From: Alexandriicola marinus
GTDB lineage: Bacteria > Pseudomonadota > Alphaproteobacteria > Rhodobacterales > Rhodobacteraceae
Length of the DNA stretch: 64,000 bases
Direction: 5' to 3'
Assembly (NCBI RefSeq): GCF_004000435.1
Contig: NZ_RBVZ01000002.1
Coordinates: 62,001-126,000, forward strand
Shown here one piece after another: positions 27,376-36,349 of the stretch (position 1 is the stretch's first letter; every line of letters starts with the position of its first letter). Position numbers and translations under genes: made by a program. The notes beneath the pieces were generated by a model. The model did not search any database. It was not told where the DNA came from and was given only the letters and a program-made list of their open reading frames with translations.

Positions 27376-28222
27376 TCAGGACGGGCACCTTGCAGGAGCG
27401 GATCATCTCGGTCGTGGTGGACCCGATGATGAGCCGCCGCACGCGGCTATGGCCGTAGGCGCCCATGACGAGCATCTCGTGCCCGGCCTCGGCCGTCACC
27501 TGACCCAGCACCTTCTCAGGCTCTCCGCTCTCGATGCGGGTTTCGGCCTCGAAGCCCCCGGCCTTGAGTGTCGCCACGGCGGCATCGAGCGCGCGCCGGA
27601 TCTCGCCCGTTTCCTTGCCGGCGAAGACAAGCGTGACCTTCAGCCCGGCAAAAAGCGCAGAGCGCGAGATGTAATCCACGGCCTTGAGCGCCGAAGGACC
27701 GCCGTCAAAGGCCACCAGCGCGGTTTCGACCGGCGTGAAGGCGCGGTTTGCGATGAAAACTGGCTTGTGGCTGGACCGCACGATGCGTTCGAGGTTCGAT
27801 CCCAGATGTTCCATCGCGTGGCTCGCGGCCTCGCCGCGTTTGCCCACGACGATCATGTCGCCGGTCTCTTCCTTGGCGGTGACGGTTTCGACCAGATCGC
27901 CCTGACGCAGCCGGGTTTCCACGGTGATCTCGCCGTCGCCTTCGATGATGGCCTTGGCATCCTCGAGGATCGCGCGCCCGTGTTCCTGCGCCAGCTTGGC
28001 CCGTTCGGCGTCAAGTTCCGACAATTGCGCCAGAAGGGCCGACCGAGCACCCAGCCGGATCGCGCCGCTCAGGTCGCGCTGGTCGGGCGCCTCGCGCCGG
28101 CCCATCACGTGATAGATCTTGACCTTCCAGCCATTGCGTCCGGCGATCCAGGCGGCGTGATGACACACGCTTTCGGAATAGGCGGAGCCATCCACGAGGG
28201 CGATAAGTGTGTTGGTCGTCAT
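27365..28222 (-). CDS. Tandem-domain universal stress protein
   Basis: 285 residues containing two Usp domains (about 1-145 and 150-285). The second ends with GAYGHSRVRRLIIGST, which fits the ATP-binding pattern G-2x-G-9x-G-S; the first has VGKRGEAASHAMEHLGSN at the equivalent place, partly degenerate. The ATG at 28222 follows GGGGAGA. It begins 14 bp after the SulP stop, so the two form an operon. Partner role with the transporter (stress or nucleotide sensing) is inference. Confidence 0.93.
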   Translation of the reverse strand: MTTNTLIALVDGSAYSESVCHHAAWIAGRNGWKVKIYHVMGRREAPDQRDLSGAIRLGARSALLAQLSELDAERAKLAQEHGRAILEDAKAIIEGDGEITVETRLRQGDLVETVTAKEETGDMIVVGKRGEAASHAMEHLGSNLERIVRSSHKPVFIANRAFTPVETALVAFDGGPSALKAVDYISRSALFAGLKVTLVFAGKETGEIRRALDAAVATLKAGGFEAETRIESGEPEKVLGQVTAEAGHEMLVMGAYGHSRVRRLIIGSTTTEMIRSCKVPVLIMR

Positions 28223-28236
28223 GGGTTCGTCTCCCC

Positions 28237-29733
28237 TCAATGGCCCAGCATTTCGTCCATCGCGCCGGGCTTGTCATGCACGGCCAGACGGTCGACGATG
28301 GTTTCCGACGCCTCGTTGAGGCCGATGATCTCGACCTCGGCACCTTCACGCCGGAACTTGAGCACGGCCATGTCGAGCGCCGCAACCGAGGAAATGTCCC
28401 AGATATGGGCGCGGCTCACATCGATCGTGACGCGGGCCGGCGCTTCCTTGAAGTCGAAGGCCTTCATGAAATCCTCGGATGAGGCAAAGAACAGCTGCCC
28501 CTCGACGATATAGGTCCGGTGATTGCCGTCGGGCGTGATCTCGGTCCGCACGCGGAACAGCTGTGCGATCTTCCATGCAAAGAAGATGCCCGACAGCAGA
28601 ACGCCCACCAGAACGCCGATGGCAAGGTTGTGGGTGTAGACGACGAAGAACACCGTCGCCAGCATCACGATCGACGACGAGCGCGGATGATCGCGCAGGT
28701 TCTTGATCGACGACCATGAGAACGTGCCGATCGACACCATGATCATGATCGCGACAAGGGCTGCCATCGGGATCAGTGCCACGATGTCGCCCAGCGCGAC
28801 ACACAGGATCAGCAGGAATATCCCGGCGACAAAGGTCGACAGACGCCCCCGGCCGCCCGATTTCACGTTGATGATCGACTGCCCGATCATCGCGCATCCC
28901 GCCATGCCGCCGATAAAACCGGTCGCCGTGTTGGCAATCCCCTGTCCCACGCATTCCTGGTTCCGGTCCGAGCTGGTGTCGGTCAGGTCATCGACGATCT
29001 GCTGGGTCATCAGGCTTTCCAGCAGGCCCACGACGGCCACGGCCAAGGCATAGGGGAAGATGATCTGCAACGTCTCGAAATTCAGCGGGATGTCGGGCAG
29101 CAGGAAGATCGGCAGCGTATCGGGCAGATCGCCCATGTCACCTACGGTGCGCACGTCCCAGCCCATCAGGATGGTCAGGATCGTCAGCACGATGATCGTG
29201 ACCAGCGGCGAGGGGATCGCGGTGGTGATCCGGGGGAAAAGGTAGATGATCGCAAGGCCCGCCGCGACCAGCGCATAGGTCAGCATCGGCACCTTCGAGG
29301 GGTCGAGTTCCGGCAATTGCGCCATGAAGATCAGGATCGCGAGCGCATTGACGAACCCCGTCATCACCGATCGCGACACGAACCGCATCACGTAACCCAG
29401 CCGCAAGAAACCCGCCGCGATCTGCAACAGCCCCGCCAGGATCGTCGTGGCCAGCAGGTATTGCAGGCCGTAATCCCTGACCAGCGTCACCATCAGAACC
29501 GCCGTCGCCGCCGTCGCCGCCGAGATCATGCCGGGCCGGCCGCCGGTGATCGCGGTGATCACCGCGATCGAGAACGACGCATAAAGCCCGACTTTGGGGT
29601 CGACGCCCGCGATGATCGAAAAGGCGATCGCCTCGGGGATCAGGGCCAGCGCAACCACGAGGCCCGACAGCAGGTCGCCCCGAATATTGTGGAACCATTC
29701 GTGGCGGTATCTGGAAAGGGAGATGGGGAACAC
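28237..29733 (-). CDS. SulP family anion transporter with STAS domain
   Basis: 498 residues. The N-terminus [32 protein letters not shown] and [24 protein letters not shown] are diagnostic of the SulP/SLC26 family; about 11 to 13 hydrophobic segments are followed by a C-terminal STAS domain (about 400-498, [21 protein letters not shown]). It transports sulfate, bicarbonate or another oxyanion, often with Na+ or H+. The GTG at 29733 is preceded by GAGGAT at 8 nt, and no ATG fits. Co-transcribed with the downstream Usp gene. Confidence 0.93.
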   Translation of the reverse strand: MFPISLSRYRHEWFHNIRGDLLSGLVVALALIPEAIAFSIIAGVDPKVGLYASFSIAVITAITGGRPGMISAATAATAVLMVTLVRDYGLQYLLATTILAGLLQIAAGFLRLGYVMRFVSRSVMTGFVNALAILIFMAQLPELDPSKVPMLTYALVAAGLAIIYLFPRITTAIPSPLVTIIVLTILTILMGWDVRTVGDMGDLPDTLPIFLLPDIPLNFETLQIIFPYALAVAVVGLLESLMTQQIVDDLTDTSSDRNQECVGQGIANTATGFIGGMAGCAMIGQSIINVKSGGRGRLSTFVAGIFLLILCVALGDIVALIPMAALVAIMIMVSIGTFSWSSIKNLRDHPRSSSIVMLATVFFVVYTHNLAIGVLVGVLLSGIFFAWKIAQLFRVRTEITPDGNHRTYIVEGQLFFASSEDFMKAFDFKEAPARVTIDVSRAHIWDISSVAALDMAVLKFRREGAEVEIIGLNEASETIVDRLAVHDKPGAMDEMLGH

Positions 29734-29976
29734 TTGTCTATCCTCAGCCCGCACGCAGGTTGGCGCGGTCTTTGCGATTTGCGAAATGCGTGGAAGAACC
29801 GGCGGGCAGGCGCCGAGGGGGACAAACCCCGCTCCATGCGTGTCGGGGCCGCGTCTATCGCGGACGGCGCCGGATGCCAAGGTGTTATACCCGACGCGCG
29901 CCGCGGCCAGCCTGATGCAGGCGGGCCTGCCCGCGCTTTCCCCGCCCTGCCCGCCGAATGGTCGTTCGCGAAACGG

Positions 29977-30849
29977 TCAGGCGCCGAAGAAATCCACAAG
30001 TTCGGGCAAGAGCGCATGGGGATGCTGCTCGGCCAGGTAATGACCACCCGGAAGCGCGTGGCCCCGCACGTCGGCCGCGCGTTCGCGCCACAGGGCGAGA
30101 CAGTCGAAGCATTCCGCGATGACACCATCGGCCCCCCAAAGCGCCAGAAGCGGCTGGGCCACCTTGCGCCCGCCGTCGGCATCGTCATGGGCGATGTCGG
30201 TGGTGGCGGCCGCGCGGTAATCTTCGCACATGGCATGAACGGTGGCCGGGTCCGCGATCGCGGCCTCGTATTCGGCCCAGGCCTCTGGCGCGAAGATATC
30301 GGCCCCGGCGCCCCATGATCCGCATCTCAGCCGCAGATGGTCGGAAGGATCGGCAAGGATCGACCGTTCGGGGAAAGGTTCGGGCAGGGTCAGCCAGAAC
30401 CGGTGCCAGTATTTGAAGGCAAAGGTCTTGTCGGTGTCGCGATACATCTCGCGCGTGGGCGCGATATCCAGCACCGCCAGCCGCGTGACGCGGTCCTCAT
30501 GATCGAGCGCCATGCGATGCGCGACCCGCCCGCCGCGATCATGGCCACAGACGGCGAACTGGTCAAAGCCCAGCGCCACCATGACCTCGACCATGTCCTG
30601 CGCCATCGCGCGCTTGGAATAGGCCGCGTGATCCGGCCCAGCCGGCGGCTTGGACGAAGCGCCATAGCCCCGCAGATCGGGGGCGATCACCGTGAAATGC
30701 CGCGCCAGGTCCGGGGCCACCTTGTGCCACATGGCCCGGGTCTGCGGATAGCCATGCAACAACAGAAGCGGCGGGCCACTCCCCCCGGTCACGCCTGCGA
30801 TCCTCGCACCTGCGGTGTCGATCCCGAACGACGTGAAACCTTCGAACAC
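29977..30849 (-). CDS. Alpha/beta hydrolase, haloacetate-dehalogenase-like
   Basis: 290 residues. The nucleophile motif CGHDRGGR carries an aspartate (Asp104) rather than serine, with Arg105 and Arg108 at the positions that hold the substrate carboxylate in fluoroacetate dehalogenase; Asp128 and a C-terminal His (GGHYLAEQHP) complete the triad. In the cap, His149 is kept, but the halide-pocket Trp is replaced by Arg150 (WHRFW). The GTG start at 30849 follows AGGAGG at 7 nt. Divergent from the M20 peptidase gene. It may be a dehalogenase with altered specificity or another carboxylate-binding hydrolase. Confidence 0.85.
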   Translation of the reverse strand: MFEGFTSFGIDTAGARIAGVTGGSGPPLLLLHGYPQTRAMWHKVAPDLARHFTVIAPDLRGYGASSKPPAGPDHAAYSKRAMAQDMVEVMVALGFDQFAVCGHDRGGRVAHRMALDHEDRVTRLAVLDIAPTREMYRDTDKTFAFKYWHRFWLTLPEPFPERSILADPSDHLRLRCGSWGAGADIFAPEAWAEYEAAIADPATVHAMCEDYRAAATTDIAHDDADGGRKVAQPLLALWGADGVIAECFDCLALWRERAADVRGHALPGGHYLAEQHPHALLPELVDFFGA

Positions 30850-30873
30850 TTCCGGCCCTCCTGCGATGCGGTG

Positions 30874-30903
30874 TTGATACCGTATCGGGATTGGTTCCAT
30901 ACT
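30874..30903 (+). promoter_or_regulatory. Sigma-70-like promoter, possibly for a leaderless mRNA
   Basis: TTGATA (30874-30879) and CATACT (30898-30903) are 18 bp apart, and the ATG of the M20 gene is at 30910, about where transcription would start. No purine-rich ribosome-binding site precedes that ATG. GATAC-C-GTATC (30876-30886) forms a short palindrome within the promoter that could bind a regulator. Confidence 0.45.
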
Positions 30904-30909
30904 CAACCC

Positions 30910-32223
30910 ATGGAAACTGCTGCCGCCCCTCCGCTCCGCGACGACGCGCTGGCCCGTGCCCTGGCCGACAGACACGACGACCTGATCGCGCTGACACAGG
31001 ACCTGATCCGCATTCCGACGCGCAACCCTCCGGGCGAGAATTACCGCGAGATCTGCGACTACCTCGACCGGCGGCTTGGCCGCGCGGGGTTTTCGACGGA
31101 ACTGGTGCGCGCCGAAGGAACGCCCGGCGACTGCACCGCCTATCCACGCTGGAACATCGTGGCCCGGCGCGAGGGCACGCGGCCCGGCGATTGCGTGCAT
31201 TTCAACAGCCATATCGATGTGGTCGAGGCGGGCCACGGCTGGACGACCGATCCCTTCGGCGGTGCGTTGATCGACGGGCGCATCTACGGCCGCGGCGCCT
31301 GCGACATGAAGGGCGGTCTTGCCGCGTCGATCATCGCGGTCGAGGCCTTTCTAGAGGTCTTTCCCGATTTCGCGGGCGCCATCGAGATATCCGGCACCGC
31401 GGACGAGGAATCGGGTGGCTATGGCGGTGTGGCCTATCTCGCCGAGAAGGGCTTCTTCTCGCCGCAGCGGGTGCAGCATGTCATCATTCCCGAACCGCTG
31501 AACAAGGATCGCGTCTGCCTTGGCCACCGGGGCGGCTGGTGGGCCGAGATCGAGACATTCGGAGAGATCGCCCACGGCTCCATGCCGTTCCTCGGCGATT
31601 GTGCCGTGCGCCACATGGGGGCCGTTCTCGACCGGTTCGAGCGCGATCTTTTCCCTGCTATGGCGGCCCGCCGGACCGAGATGCCGGTCGTGCCCGAAGG
31701 CGCGCGCTCCTCCACGATGAACATCAACTCGATCCATGGCGGACAGGCCGAACGCCCGCTCGATTCCACGGCGCTGCCGTCGCATTGCGTCCCCGACAGC
31801 TGCCGCATCGTGATCGACCGCCGCTACCTGATCGAAGAAAGCCACGACAGCGTCAAAGGCGAGATCGAGGGTCTTCTGGAGGCGATCTCTGACGAACGAC
31901 CCAAGTTTCGCTATGCCCTGCGCGAGCTGAACCATGTCATCCCCTCGATGACGGATCGCGATGCGCCGGTGGCACAGGCCGTGGCGCGCCAGATCGGGAA
32001 CGTCATGGGCAAGGAGGCCGAATTCGTGGCCTCGCCCGGATCCTATGACCAGAAGCATATCGACCGGATCGGCAAGCTGAGGAACTGCGTGGCCTATGGC
32101 CCCGGCATCCTCGATCTTGCCCACAAGCCAGACGAATACGTCGGCGTCGACGACATGATGCAAAGCGCAGAGGTCATGGCCCGCAGCCTGATCGATCTTC
32201 TGCATGCCGAACAAGACCCATAA
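30910..32223 (+). CDS. M20 family metallopeptidase (ArgE/DapE-type deacylase)
   Basis: 437 residues. The metal-binding motifs of the M20 family are present: HFNSHIDVV (His ligand), YGRGACDMKGG (bridging Asp) and TADEESGG (catalytic and ligand Glu), with a dimerisation domain containing INSIHGG and a closing HKPDEYV His ligand. Members hydrolyse N-acyl amino acids, succinyl-diaminopimelate or small peptides. The start at 30910 matches the likely leaderless promoter. It is 18 bp before the solute-binding-protein gene of the second ABC system, so its substrate is probably what that system imports. Confidence 0.92.
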   Translation: METAAAPPLRDDALARALADRHDDLIALTQDLIRIPTRNPPGENYREICDYLDRRLGRAGFSTELVRAEGTPGDCTAYPRWNIVARREGTRPGDCVHFNSHIDVVEAGHGWTTDPFGGALIDGRIYGRGACDMKGGLAASIIAVEAFLEVFPDFAGAIEISGTADEESGGYGGVAYLAEKGFFSPQRVQHVIIPEPLNKDRVCLGHRGGWWAEIETFGEIAHGSMPFLGDCAVRHMGAVLDRFERDLFPAMAARRTEMPVVPEGARSSTMNINSIHGGQAERPLDSTALPSHCVPDSCRIVIDRRYLIEESHDSVKGEIEGLLEAISDERPKFRYALRELNHVIPSMTDRDAPVAQAVARQIGNVMGKEAEFVASPGSYDQKHIDRIGKLRNCVAYGPGILDLAHKPDEYVGVDDMMQSAEVMARSLIDLLHAEQDP

Positions 32224-32241
32224 CCCCGGAGGGAGATGACC

Positions 32242-33723
32242 ATGACCGCCTTTACCCGCAAACTGATCGGCGCCAGCGCAATCGCGCTGCTGGCCGGTGC
32301 CGCGCATGCGCAGCAGACCGACATCACCGTCGGCATCCAGCTCGAGCCGCCGAACCTCGATCCCACGGGCGGGGCCGCGCAGGCCATCGACAGCGTGCTC
32401 TATTCCAACGTCTTCGAAGGGCTGACACGGTTCATGGCCGACGGGTCGGTCGTGCCGGGCCTCGCGGCAAGCTGGGACATCTCGGATGACGGGCTTGTCT
32501 ATACCTTCACCCTGCGGGACGGCGTGACCTTCCATGACGGCACCACGATGGACGCAGAGGACGTGAAGTTCAGCCTCGACCGCGCGCGGGCGGAGGATTC
32601 GACGAACGCGCAGAAAGGCCTCTTTGCCGGGATCGCCGACGTGACGGTGATCGATCCGCTGACGGTGCAGGTGACGCTGGCGCAACCCGATGGATCGTTC
32701 CTGTTCAACATGGCATGGGGCGACGCGGTGATCGTGGCCCCCGAAAGCATCGAAACCATCGCCACCAACCCGATCGGCACCGGGGCGTTCAAGTTCGACG
32801 AATGGGTCGAGGGCGACCGGATCGAGCTGTCGGCCTACGAGGGCTACTGGGGCGACGCGCCGGCGCTGAGCGCGGCGACCTTCCGGTTCATCTCTGATCC
32901 GACGGCGGCCTTCGCGGCGATGATGGCCGAGGATATCGACGTCTTCGCCGGCTTCCCCGCGCCCGAGAACCTGCCACAATTCGAGGCGGATCCCCGGTTT
33001 CAGGTGCTGGTCGGCAATACCGAGGGCGAGACGATCCTGTCGACGAACAACATGGTGCCCCCGCTGGATGACGTGCGCGTGCGCAAGGCCATTGCCCACG
33101 CGATCGACCGGCAGGCGATCATCGACGGCGCGATGTTCGGTCTGGGCACGCCCATCGGCACCCATTTCGCGCCGCACAATCCCGATTATGTCGACCTGAC
33201 CGGCAACAGCCAATACGACCCCGACCTGTCGCGCGCGCTTCTGGCAGAGGCAGGCTTTGCGGATGGCTTTACCACCACGCTGAAACTGCCGCCCCCCTCC
33301 TATGCCCGCCGCGGCGGCGAGATCATCGCGGCCCAGTTGCGCGAAGTCGGCATCGAGACGGAGATCAGCAACCTCGAATGGGCGCAATGGCTGGAAGAGG
33401 TGTTCTCGAACAAGGATTTCGGCCTGACGATCGTCAGCCATACCGAGCCGATGGATATCGGGATCTATGCCAATCCCGACTACTACTTCCAGTATGACAG
33501 CGCCGAATTCCAGGCCGTGATGGAAGAGCTGACGGCCACAACCGATCCCGCCGGCCGGTCCGAGCTTCTGGCCCGGGCGCAGACCATCATCTCCGAGGAT
33601 TACGTCAACGGCTACCTCTTCGAACTGGCCTATCCCACCGTAGCGCGGGCCGGCATCGAGGGGCTTTGGCTCAACCAGCCCACGGCCGCGGTCGATCTGA
33701 CGGGCGTCAGCTGGACGGAGTGA
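32242..33723 (+). CDS. ABC transporter solute-binding protein, family 5
   Basis: 493 residues with a signal peptide (TRKLIGASAIALLAGAAHA, cut before QQ). SBP_bac_5 features: VYTFTLRDGVTFHDGTTMDAEDVKFS, DDVRVRKAIAHAIDRQAIIDG and a C-terminal INLEWAQW-like segment. The ATG at 32242 is preferred over 32236 because GGAGGGAG ends at 32235 and only fits the second ATG. It belongs with the permeases at 35402-37164, although a divergent gene now lies between them. Periplasmic receptor; ligand unknown, probably an acylated amino acid, peptide or polyamine. Confidence 0.94.
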   Translation: MTAFTRKLIGASAIALLAGAAHAQQTDITVGIQLEPPNLDPTGGAAQAIDSVLYSNVFEGLTRFMADGSVVPGLAASWDISDDGLVYTFTLRDGVTFHDGTTMDAEDVKFSLDRARAEDSTNAQKGLFAGIADVTVIDPLTVQVTLAQPDGSFLFNMAWGDAVIVAPESIETIATNPIGTGAFKFDEWVEGDRIELSAYEGYWGDAPALSAATFRFISDPTAAFAAMMAEDIDVFAGFPAPENLPQFEADPRFQVLVGNTEGETILSTNNMVPPLDDVRVRKAIAHAIDRQAIIDGAMFGLGTPIGTHFAPHNPDYVDLTGNSQYDPDLSRALLAEAGFADGFTTTLKLPPPSYARRGGEIIAAQLREVGIETEISNLEWAQWLEEVFSNKDFGLTIVSHTEPMDIGIYANPDYYFQYDSAEFQAVMEELTATTDPAGRSELLARAQTIISEDYVNGYLFELAYPTVARAGIEGLWLNQPTAAVDLTGVSWTE

Positions 33724-33729
33724 CGGACA

Positions 33730-33760
33730 GGAGCCGGGCCGCCCTGCGCGGCCCGGCTCC
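33730..33760 (+). terminator. Perfect 13-bp hairpin after the solute-binding-protein gene
   Basis: GGAGCCGGGCCGC and GCGGCCCGGCTCC pair perfectly around a five-base loop, 6 bp after the stop. There is no T run, so it may stabilise the 3' end of the mRNA or act as a Rho-independent-like pause rather than a classical terminator. Confidence 0.7.
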
Positions 33761-34189
33761 CAGACGACACCCGATCAGGCTGACTTTCTGCAACGGCTGA
33801 CGTTTCGAGCGGAACGCCGACGCCAACCGGATCTTGGGTGTCCTGATCCCTGTCGCGGCCCGCCAAGGCAACCTGCATCGGCGCTATCTGGTGGCCGAGG
33901 CAACCCGGGGACAGGCCCGCGCAAGTGAGCTTTCAAGGGTCTCGTCTGACCCGTCTGCCGGATGGAGCATCTCAAGCCTTGCAGTTGGGAGGCTTGCAAA
34001 CTACGCCTCAGCGAGGGTTCTGGACAAGCCAGGCTTTCAGCAAGACAGCACAGGACTCGACGTGCCGAGCCTGACGCTTGTCCGAGACACTCGTGCGGCC
34101 TGCATCCTTCAGCCGGCGTATCATCCACAAGCACCCCGCAAGTTCCAAGGCACGACAGCGATCCGAAAGGTGCAAGAAATCCGTAACAT
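33761..34189. other. Intergenic stretch of about 430 bp without an assignable gene
   Basis: Between the hairpin and the histone-deacetylase-like gene I find no convincing gene, tRNA or repeat. Open frames exist on both strands (for example 33775-34134 minus and one running through from 33834 plus), but their translations are Arg/Ser/Pro-rich and look like no family. The base composition is somewhat lower in GC than the flanks. It may be a decayed gene or mobile-element remnant that came with, or led to, the splitting of the ABC operon. Confidence 0.5.
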
Positions 34190-35314
34190 TCACGTGTCGC
34201 GGCGGATCAAGACCCCGACACCGTGGCGGATTTCGTCGCGGATCGGGCCCGGGCGCGGCGCATCGCGCAGCGTGGTGAACCAATGCTCCGGGGGGTTGCG
34301 GCCCCGCCTGTTGCCCTTGAATTCCAGTGCCCGCAGAACCGCCTCCGGCTCTGGCGGCAGCCTTTCGGGGATCGGGTGGCCGTTCAGCACCGCCCAGACC
34401 CCGGTCCAGAGCCGCCCGACAGACCACGGATTGTATCCCCCGCCGCCCAGCACCAGAAGCCGCGGCGCGAGGCCCATCAGCGCGGCCACCGCCGACCAAT
34501 GGGCGTTGTTCGACAGTTCGAGATGCGAGAGAGGATCCTCCTCGACCGCATCGGCGCCACATTGCAGGACGATCGCATCCGGCGCAAAGCGCGTGACCTT
34601 GGGCAGGATCAGCTCGTTCAGGATGTAGGCGAACTCCGTGTCGTTCAGACCGCGCGGCACCGGAAGGTTGTGGCTGTGCCCGCCGCCGTCATCGGCCAGC
34701 GTGCCTGTCCCCGGCCAGCGTTTTTCCTGATGGACCGAGATCAGGATGCATTCCGGATCGGCACCAAAGGCGAATTCCACCCCGTCGCCGTGATGCGCGT
34801 CGATGTCGATATAGGCGATGCGGCGCGCACCATGAGCCCTGAGCGACAGGATCGCGAGCACCGCGTCGTTCAGATAGCAGAACCCGCTGGCCCGGTCCGG
34901 CATGCCGTGATGCGTCCCACCCGCCGGGCTGTGGATGATCCCGCCATCCGCCAGCAGCTCGCCCGCAAGGATCGAGGCCCCGGCGGCCGTTGCGGGCCTG
35001 CGGTAGATTTCGGGATAGACCGGGTTCGACACCGTGCCGATATGGTGGCGGGCGATGTCTTCGGGCCGGGCTTCCTGCGTGGCCTCTGCACGCTGGAGGG
35101 CGGCGATATAGTCGGGCGTATGCCAAGCGGTCAGGGCCGCGGGCTTGGCACGCGGCGAGGTCATGTACTGATCCGGCCCGAGCCAGCCCAGCGCGCGCGC
35201 CAGATCGATCACGGTCGAGACGCGGGGCACCCGCAGCGGATGCGACGGGCCGTAGGACGAGCCGCGATAGATCTCGGACCCCAGAAAGAGCGGACGGGAC
35301 AGCATGGCCCACAT
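34190..35314 (-). CDS. Histone deacetylase family amidohydrolase
   Basis: 374 residues of the arginase-deacetylase fold. Zinc ligands Asp172 and His174 lie in DIDAHHGDG and Asp255 in QCGADAVEED; the catalytic His pair is in GGTHHGM (135-136) and the transition-state Tyr294 in GGGGYNPW. Bacterial members deacetylate acetylpolyamines, acetoin-pathway proteins or other N-acetyl compounds. It reads opposite to the ABC genes on both sides and sits exactly between the solute-binding protein and permease genes. A second start at MLSRP (35305) is possible. A role in deacetylating an imported N-acetyl compound is inference. Confidence 0.9.
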   Translation of the reverse strand: MWAMLSRPLFLGSEIYRGSSYGPSHPLRVPRVSTVIDLARALGWLGPDQYMTSPRAKPAALTAWHTPDYIAALQRAEATQEARPEDIARHHIGTVSNPVYPEIYRRPATAAGASILAGELLADGGIIHSPAGGTHHGMPDRASGFCYLNDAVLAILSLRAHGARRIAYIDIDAHHGDGVEFAFGADPECILISVHQEKRWPGTGTLADDGGGHSHNLPVPRGLNDTEFAYILNELILPKVTRFAPDAIVLQCGADAVEEDPLSHLELSNNAHWSAVAALMGLAPRLLVLGGGGYNPWSVGRLWTGVWAVLNGHPIPERLPPEPEAVLRALEFKGNRRGRNPPEHWFTTLRDAPRPGPIRDEIRHGVGVLIRRDT

Positions 35315-35401
35315 CTAACCCGTCAGGCCCCAAGGGCCAGAGCCCGAAACGGGCTGTCGGATTGCCGTTTACCTCCTGCCCGCGGGTGCTAACGTGGCGC
35401 C

Positions 35402-36349
35402 ATGCTGCGCTATGCCCTCAAACGCCTGCTCTCGCTCGTGGTCAGCCTCATTGTGGCCTCGATCGTGATCTTTGCGGTGATCGAGGTGATCCCCGGCGAT
35501 CCTGCCGCGCTGATCCTCGGCGTCAACGCGCGGCCCGATACGCTGGCGGCGCTGCGCACCGAGATGGGGCTCGATCAGCCCTTGCCGCTGCGCTACGCCG
35601 ATTGGGTCTGGGGGATGCTGCGTGGCGATTTCGGAACGTCGATCACCTACAAGACCCCGGTGGCCGAAATGGTGGCCGACCGGATCTGGGTGTCGTTGCC
35701 GCTGGCGATCTATGCGCTGTGCCTGTCGACGCTGATCGCCTTTCCGGCGGGTATCTATGCCGCGGCCCGGCGCGGGCGCGCGGGCGATCTGGGTGTGATG
35801 GGGGCCACGCAGCTGGGCGTGGCGGTGCCGAATTTCTGGTTTGCCATGATCCTTGTCCTGATCTTCGCGATCAACCTGAGATGGTTCCCCTCGGGCGGCT
35901 TCCCCGGCTGGGACGAGGGCTTCTGGAAGGCGATGAAGGCGCTGACCCTGCCAGCCATCGCGCTCGCGCTACCGCAGGCGGCGATCCTCGCGCGCGTCAT
36001 GCGATCCTCGCTTCTCGACATGCTGGACGAGGATTTCATCCGCACGGCCCGGGCCAAGGGGCTGTCGCGCCGTCAGGCGCTGTGGCGCCATGCGGTGCGC
36101 AACGCGCTGATCCCGGTTCTGACGATCATCGGCCTGCAATTCGCCTTCCTTCTGGCCGGCGGGATCATCATCGAACAGGTGTTCTTCCTGCCCGGGCTGG
36201 GGCGGCTGATCTTTCAGGCGATTTCAGCGCGCGACCTGATCGTGGTGGAAAGCGTGGTGATGCTTCTGGTTTTTGTAGTGATCGTGGTGAATTTCGCCGT
36301 CGATCTGGCCTATGCGGCCGTCGATCCGCGGCTGAGGACGGGCCGGTGA
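35402..36349 (+). CDS. ABC transporter permease, DppB/oligopeptide type (second system)
   Basis: 315 residues, six transmembrane helices. LRYALKRLLSLVVSLIVASIVIF, VIEVIPGDPAALILG, EMGLDQPLPLRYADW and the EAA loop FIRTARAKGLSRRQALWRHAV identify a DppB-type permease. Its stop overlaps the next start (ATGA-type, 36347-36351). It begins the seven-gene run that ends with the GMC oxidoreductase. Two short GC-rich hairpins (35326-35338 and 35341-35355) lie in the 87-bp gap from the divergent deacetylase gene. Confidence 0.93.
   Translation: MLRYALKRLLSLVVSLIVASIVIFAVIEVIPGDPAALILGVNARPDTLAALRTEMGLDQPLPLRYADWVWGMLRGDFGTSITYKTPVAEMVADRIWVSLPLAIYALCLSTLIAFPAGIYAAARRGRAGDLGVMGATQLGVAVPNFWFAMILVLIFAINLRWFPSGGFPGWDEGFWKAMKALTLPAIALALPQAAILARVMRSSLLDMLDEDFIRTARAKGLSRRQALWRHAVRNALIPVLTIIGLQFAFLLAGGIIIEQVFFLPGLGRLIFQAISARDLIVVESVVMLLVFVVIVVNFAVDLAYAAVDPRLRTGR

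Noticed and set aside
33834-34628. 264-codon plus-strand gene after the solute-binding protein
   Set aside because: More than half lies antisense to the deacetylase gene, and the free part has no motif, good start or ribosome-binding site.
34990-36348. In-frame upstream extension of the second DppC permease by about 450 codons
   Set aside because: It runs through the deacetylase and the first permease in a wrong frame; the family N-terminus and the ATGA overlap fix the start at 36349.
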